Part shown: piece by piece, positions 59,452 to 64,000 of the stretch
Layout of the letters: the number at the start of each line of letters is the position of its first letter
Position numbering within the stretch: the first letter of the stretch is position 1
Assembly (NCBI RefSeq): GCF_038096175.1
Contig: NZ_CP151100.1
Span: 186,001-250,000 of the forward strand
Origin: Nostoc sp. UHCC 0302
Lineage (GTDB): Bacteria > Cyanobacteriota > Cyanobacteriia > Cyanobacteriales > Nostocaceae
Direction: 5' to 3'
DNA length: 64,000 nt
The notes under the pieces: model-generated
What the model was told of the DNA's origin: nothing
Databases searched by the model: none
The model's input: only the letters and a program-made list of their open reading frames with translations
Program-made: the position numbers and the translations under genes

Positions 59452-61286
59452 CCCGGATTTCTCACAAAGCCGGAGAAAAGAGGAGTCAAAAACTGCCAAA
59501 ATATCTATTGCACATGAATTCCAGCAGTTTTAAGCATGACCCCTCAGAAAACAGATTGTATACCGGAACAGTTCAAATTTGAACAAGTTAAATCATGTCC
59601 AGTCGTAGTTAATTTCAAGGGTGAGAGGGTAACATCAGATGCAGGATTGACTTTAATTGCGGAGCTAGACCGAAAAAGAGAAATTACATCGCGAGTAGCA
59701 AGATGTTTTAAAGATTACCGAGATTCCAATAGAATTGACCATTCAGTAGAAAGCCTAATCACGCAGAGAATATATGGTTTGATAATGGGTTATGAAGACT
59801 TAAACGACCACGAGGAACTGCGTCACGATCCAATGTTTATCCTGGCGCTAGGGAAAATAATGGGTTCAGAAAAAGAACTACCAGTCCTAGCAGGTAAAAG
59901 CACTTTAAATCGTATCGAACACTGTCCAGAAACTGTTGAATCAAGAGCATCAAGTCGATATCATCGCATTGGACATGATGCAGAAGCTATAGAGAAATTA
60001 TTAGTTGAAATATTTTTAGAATCCTACTCCAAAGCACCACGACAGATAATTTTAGACTTGGACGTGACTGATGATTTAGTGCATGGCAATCAAGAAGAAG
60101 TGTTTTTTAACCCTTATTATAGAGGATATTGTTATGCTCCACTTTATATTTTCTGCGGTAAACATTTAATTGCAGCAAAGCTTCGTGCTTCTAATGTAGA
60201 TCCAGCGTCGGGTGCATTATCAGAATTGCAACGAGTAATAAAACTAATACGTTTACGTTGGGATAATGTGAAAATTATTGTACGTGGAGATAGTGCGTAT
60301 TCGAGAGAAGATATTATGAGTTGGTGTGAATCTCAAGTTGGAGTAGATTATGTCTTTGGGTTAGCCCAGAATAGTCGGTTAATTCAACTATCCCAACCAA
60401 CCCAATACCGGGCTTATCTTGAATATTCGCAAAAACTGGAAACTGTAGTAGAGTTTTTTGAAACTTTATTTACTCCGTCAGATGACTTGAAAAAACAAGC
60501 AGCAGCCTTTGTTGATAACTCAGTTTGGTATTGTTCGCTTGATTATAAAACTTTAAAATCTTGGAGCCGTAATCGCCGTGTTGTCTCAAAAATTGAGTAT
60601 AGTAAGTCAGGGGTAAGTACTCGTTTTGTTGTCACTTCACTCCCTACTAAATTAGTGCCTCCAGGACGACTTTATACCCAGAAGTATTGCCCACGAGGTG
60701 ATATGGAGAATCGTTTAAAAGAACAGAAGTTATCACTAAAAAGTGATAGAACTAGTACTCATACATTTGCTGGAAATCAACTACGTCTGTGGTTTTCTTC
60801 TGTTGCTTATATTTTGATAAACGCTCTCCGAGAGCAATGTTTAACAACAAGCGAACTCAAAAATGCTACTGTTGGAACTGTTCGTACAAAGTTACTGAAA
60901 TTGGGAGCCGTTATTACTGTTAATAGCCGATATATTTTAATCGCTATTAGTAGAGATTGTCCATACAAGAATATTTTTGCAACAGCTTACAGCTATTTAT
61001 CTCGGCTAAACTGTTCTGGTTGATTTTCAGCTAATTGGAATTATAGTTATTAGCTTTAACTTGGGTAGATTTCATTGATTTAACCCTAGCTTTAGGCTGT
61101 CTATTTATCATTTTCAATAATCTTTGCTTTAGTATTTATTGTTTAGAATGTATCATATTTGTCTTTGTAGTTTCGGTTTACACGTTGTCATAATCTGTTG
61201 TTGATTATAGTTTAGTGTTGTATAAAATAATTTACTTTAAGTTTTACTCATCTCAATGATTTTTTCTCACTTGTGAGAAATCCGGG
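59452..61286 (+). mobile_element. IS1380-family insertion sequence (about 1835 bp)
   Basis: Inverted ends CCCGGATTTCTCACAA and TTGTGAGAAATCCGGG enclose one transposase gene. The flanks (GTTA and GTAA) do not form a perfect duplication. The right flank is a gene remnant, so a deletion next to the IS is likely. Confidence 0.85.
59536..61023 (+). CDS. IS1380-family transposase, 495 aa
   Basis: Typical opening (VVVNFKGERVTSDAGLTLIA). DDE residues: D in IILDLDVTDDLVHGNQEE, D in IIVRGDSAYSREDIMSWCE, and E in RGDMENRLKEQKLSLKSDRT. Family length (about 450-500) and appears intact. Confidence 0.92.
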   Translation: MTPQKTDCIPEQFKFEQVKSCPVVVNFKGERVTSDAGLTLIAELDRKREITSRVARCFKDYRDSNRIDHSVESLITQRIYGLIMGYEDLNDHEELRHDPMFILALGKIMGSEKELPVLAGKSTLNRIEHCPETVESRASSRYHRIGHDAEAIEKLLVEIFLESYSKAPRQIILDLDVTDDLVHGNQEEVFFNPYYRGYCYAPLYIFCGKHLIAAKLRASNVDPASGALSELQRVIKLIRLRWDNVKIIVRGDSAYSREDIMSWCESQVGVDYVFGLAQNSRLIQLSQPTQYRAYLEYSQKLETVVEFFETLFTPSDDLKKQAAAFVDNSVWYCSLDYKTLKSWSRNRRVVSKIEYSKSGVSTRFVVTSLPTKLVPPGRLYTQKYCPRGDMENRLKEQKLSLKSDRTSTHTFAGNQLRLWFSSVAYILINALREQCLTTSELKNATVGTVRTKLLKLGAVITVNSRYILIAISRDCPYKNIFATAYSYLSRLNCSG

Positions 61287-61291
61287 GTAAG

Positions 61292-61516
61292 GTAGCCCCC
61301 TCATCCCTTGTTATTCGTGGCTCTGTCAAACTTGCTTGTGCCATCGCTACTAAACTTCGTTCTTTTACCGCATCTGATTTAGCACAAGTTGATATCGTTA
61401 CTTGGCTCGAATTACGCTCTCAATTGCAAAAACACCACAAAGCCAGAATTGAACAGTATCGATTTCGCCGAGACCCCAAGGCTTACTTAGCTAATTTAGA
61501 GAGTCGTCTTCTCTAG
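61292..61516 (+). pseudogene. Unidentified C-terminal gene fragment
   Basis: The open frame reads VIRGSVKLACAIATKLRSFT, then ASDLAQVDIVTWLELRSQLQ, and ends ANLESRLL. It starts right at the IS1380 end, so the 5' part is lost. Function not recognised. Confidence 0.45.
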
Positions 61517-61555
61517 TAAGTTTTGCCACACTAGGATATTCCTTTACACGATTGG

Positions 61556-63085
61556 CTAAACGGTTGCTGCTTGCGTAGCGTGCCAATTTGAGGCTAAGGT
61601 GCGAATTGTCTGGAGTTCTGATGGTGAAATACGTTCTAGATTACGCAAAATTTGAGTCATGCGTGGTTGGTTTTTGAGTTTGTCATAATGACGAGCAAGA
61701 AAATCCCAATAAAAAAAGTTGAAAGGACAGGCATTTTCAGTAGTGCGCTCGCGGGGATTGTAAATACAATTCTTACAGTAGTCGCTCATGTTGTTGATGT
61801 AGTTAGCAGAAGCAGCATAAGGTTTAGAAGCGATCATTCCACCGTCAGCAAACTGCCCCATGCCAATGACGTTGGTTTGCATTACCCAATCGTAGCCATC
61901 AATAAAAGCGGCATGAAACCAGTCTTCAAGTTCTTGGGGGGAGATACCTGCAATTAAAGCGAAGTTGTTCAGTACCATTAAGCGTTGAATATGGTGAGCA
62001 TAACCTATCTGTTTAACCTGAGTTAGAATTTGGTGCAGACAATTCATCTGTGTATTGCCAGTCCAATAAAAAGCAGGCAGTGGATGAGTGTGGTTAAACC
62101 AGTTACTTTCTTGGTAATCCTGTTGTAAGTAAACATAGACACCGTGCATATACTCTCGCCAACCAAGTACCTGACGGATAAAGCCTTCAACGCTGCTCAA
62201 CTCCCAGTTGCTGCTGTTGTAATAAGCTTGTTGCGCTGCAATCACAACTTCTAAAGGATGCAGCAATCCAATGTTGAGATAAGGAGAAAGCATCGCGTGC
62301 CACATTGTCTGTTCGCCTGTCACCATTGCATCCTGATATGGCCCAAATGAAGACAAACGTGTTTCGATAAAAAACTTCAGTACAAGTAGTGCTTGCTGTC
62401 GGGTTACACCCCAGCGAAATGGTTCTAATTGCCAGTAAGAGCGATTGTCCTGGAATGCCTCAGATTGCTTAATGAAGTCAATAACATCTTGTGTGATTGA
62501 GTCTGGTTCAAACCATAAAGCTTCGGGTAAGGTGAGTTTGCCCTTTGGTGGTTTGCGATTTTGCTTGTCAAAGTTCCATCGACCGCCAACAGGCTGGTTG
62601 CCGGACATTAGAATGTTGAACCGTTGCCGTCCCTGACGATAAAAGTCTTCCATGATTAAACGTTTGCGACCACTGGCCCATTGTTGGAACTGTTGGTCAC
62701 TCCAGATGAAGCGATTATTGGGTGTAAAAGTGACTTGAATTGTCAATTTTAGGTTTTGAATCAACACAGCAAAAGGGCGATCTGTTGGAGTCATCACCCG
62801 CAGTTCGGTAATTTGGTATTGCTCAATCCATTGAAGTAAAGGCGTGTTGAAGTCTTGGCTTTGAGCGTATGTTACTGCCCAGCCGAGCGAGCGCAATTCG
62901 TCCGCGAAGTGACGCATGGCTGACCAGACCAATACCAGTTTTTGCAAGTGATAAGGAAGTTGCCCTGCATGGGTTAGAGATTCAATAAAAATTACGGAAG
63001 TCTGTTGCTTTTGTTGCAAGCAACTTTGCAGTGCTGACTGCTGTGACCAAAGTTGATCTCCGAGAACCCAAACACCAATGGTCAT
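61556..63085 (-). CDS. FeS-type photolyase-related protein (PhrB-like), 509 aa
   Basis: Member of the cryptochrome/photolyase-related FeS-BCP family (COG3046), predicted to repair (6-4) photoproducts in light. The N-terminal Rossmann domain is WVLGDQLWSQQSALQSCL. The FAD domain has VEGFIRQVLGWREYMHGVYV and VMQTNVIGMGQFADGGMIAS. The [4Fe-4S] cysteines are probably in NCLHQILTQVK, YCKNCIYNP and NACPFNFFYW. ATG 63085 (MTIGVWVLGDQL) fits the family; frames starting upstream look spurious. Length typical. Confidence 0.88.
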   Translation of the reverse strand: MTIGVWVLGDQLWSQQSALQSCLQQKQQTSVIFIESLTHAGQLPYHLQKLVLVWSAMRHFADELRSLGWAVTYAQSQDFNTPLLQWIEQYQITELRVMTPTDRPFAVLIQNLKLTIQVTFTPNNRFIWSDQQFQQWASGRKRLIMEDFYRQGRQRFNILMSGNQPVGGRWNFDKQNRKPPKGKLTLPEALWFEPDSITQDVIDFIKQSEAFQDNRSYWQLEPFRWGVTRQQALLVLKFFIETRLSSFGPYQDAMVTGEQTMWHAMLSPYLNIGLLHPLEVVIAAQQAYYNSSNWELSSVEGFIRQVLGWREYMHGVYVYLQQDYQESNWFNHTHPLPAFYWTGNTQMNCLHQILTQVKQIGYAHHIQRLMVLNNFALIAGISPQELEDWFHAAFIDGYDWVMQTNVIGMGQFADGGMIASKPYAASANYINNMSDYCKNCIYNPRERTTENACPFNFFYWDFLARHYDKLKNQPRMTQILRNLERISPSELQTIRTLASNWHATQAATV

Positions 63086-63300
63086 CCTCTTGCTCCCTCT
63101 CATACCGTGCGTTGGCAACGTGACGACAAAATGTTACAAAAGCTTTCTCAATGAAAAAGCGGATGAAAGCCCAAAACTCGCGCTAGTGCTAGTGTACTAT
63201 TATGGTGATAAGTTTCTCAAATATTCAGAGCGAATCACAAATTTACCAGAGATTATAGTCGTTCCCGCCGCTTGGTAGAAATGGTAATACTTCAACAACA

Positions 63301-63870
63301 ATGCAGGCTAGAAAAATAGTTCACGTTGATATGGACGCCTTCTACGCATCAGTAGAACAACGGGACAACCCTAGCTACCAAGGCAAACCGTTAGTAGTTG
63401 GTGGCAGCCCGAATCAGCGAGGTGTGGTTACAGCAGCCAGTTATGAAGCCCGCAAGGGCGAATCGGGTTCGTAAGTCCGTTGGTGCAGAAACGAATGTCA
63501 CGCTTGAAAACGTGAAATCTCGCGCTTGGCTATCTTGTTGGGGGTAGGGTGTAGGGTGTAGGGTGTGGTGTTTAAGACAATTAAACTTTAGTTGCGTCAA
63601 GGAGTTCAACATTTTCTTGATTTCCCAAACCTGCAACCCCACACCCCACACCCCACACCCTCTCATCCAGTTATATAAGGGGTTTACGCTTAACTTAGTG
63701 CCATTCGGTGCAGAAACCTCATTCGCACAGGACTTAAACGATGTCGGCCAGATGTTGCAGGAACTCGAAATTATTGCCCAAATAGTGGAGCAGCGGTTAG
63801 AGCAGCACGAAACACGGGGGCGCACATTACAACTCCCTTTTTTGGTCATGGTTGATCATGGAGATAAAGG
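63301..63870 (+). pseudogene. dinB: DNA polymerase IV (dinB) remnant
   Basis: The N-terminal part is clear: [20 protein letters not shown], then [20 protein letters not shown] (YEARK). It then jumps to a piece of the little-finger domain ([10 protein letters not shown]) and, after a repeat insertion, to FGAETSFAQDLNDVGQMLQE, then IIAQIVEQRLEQHETRGRTL. The palm/thumb middle is missing and the frame shifts. Y-family polymerase pseudogene, not functional. Confidence 0.85.
63540..63662. repeat. Inverted heptamer arms inside the dinB remnant
   Basis: Tandem GGGTGTA units (63540-63568) and tandem CCCCACA units (63636-63662) form complementary arms around a 67-bp interior. Confidence 0.65.
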
Positions 63871-64000
63871 ATTGAGAAAATTCCGCCTCGGCAGCACAGA
63901 AGTAATCCTCGCTTAGTCAAAAAAACTCGTTCTAAATTTCCGTCTAAGAAACCTATTCATCGTGGCACTGGTACTCAACGTCAGCCACTCAATTTTTCCA

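Overview
The window looks like part of a large accessory plasmid of a filamentous, Nostoc-type cyanobacterium. Evidence: a CyRepA1-type replication protein, two ParA/ParB partition operons, two ParM-like actin genes, a plasmid-borne NblA gene, many GCGATCGC (HIP1) octamers, heptamer tandem repeats of the Nostocales type, and families such as DUF1392, TIGR03643 and the FeS photolyase-like proteins. No tRNA, rRNA or CRISPR array was seen.

Layout. 0-7.4 kb: a sigma-factor gene split by two IS4-family copies, then small accessory genes (GNAT, thioesterase-like, TIGR03643, DUF2786). 7.4-12.3 kb: partition module 1, parB-parA on the minus strand, then a zinc-ribbon protein, a lipoprotein, a ParM-like ATPase and a ParR-like protein cut off by an IS5-family element. 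13.2-24.6 kb: a truncated Old Yellow Enzyme gene, DUF1993, and a long run of small plasmid genes (XRE regulator, DUF1392, KilA-N, AlkB and many unknowns), several broken by small non-autonomous elements. 24.6-30.4 kb: the replication gene with a structured leader, 47-bp repeats at its 3' end, and a duplicated 3' end split by a Mutator-like IS. 30.6-45.1 kb: nblA, a pRiA4b ORF-3-like gene, an IS-split APH-like kinase, a MOSC-ATL fusion, an Rpn nuclease, a split J-domain gene, a PEP-CTERM protein, a GST, an HNH-AP2 protein and a 1404-residue SNF2 protein. 45.3-50.1 kb: partition module 2, an intact homologue of module 1 in the same orientation. 50.3-64 kb: a beta-CASP hydrolase, a methyltransferase, a TPR protein, IS66, IS630 and IS1380 copies, an FeS photolyase-like gene and a dinB pseudogene.

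How the parts work together. Replication would rest on the CyRepA1 protein. Segregation appears to be served by a ParAB system and a ParM/ParR-like system placed side by side, and this whole cassette occurs twice about 38 kb apart in direct orientation, as expected for a cointegrate or large duplication. The most striking signal is a 20-bp perfect palindrome centred on AAAACGTTTT inside both parB genes at the same codons. It differs between the copies by a symmetric pair of changes that both alter amino acids yet keep the palindrome, and the parB1 version also lies upstream of parA1. These look like plasmid-specific parS centromeres embedded in coding sequence. Upstream of each parM gene, four GTACCC/GGGTA motifs have identical spacing, a candidate second centromere or operator.

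Limits: all family assignments are from reading the translations; no database search was run. Functions of many small plasmid genes remain unknown.
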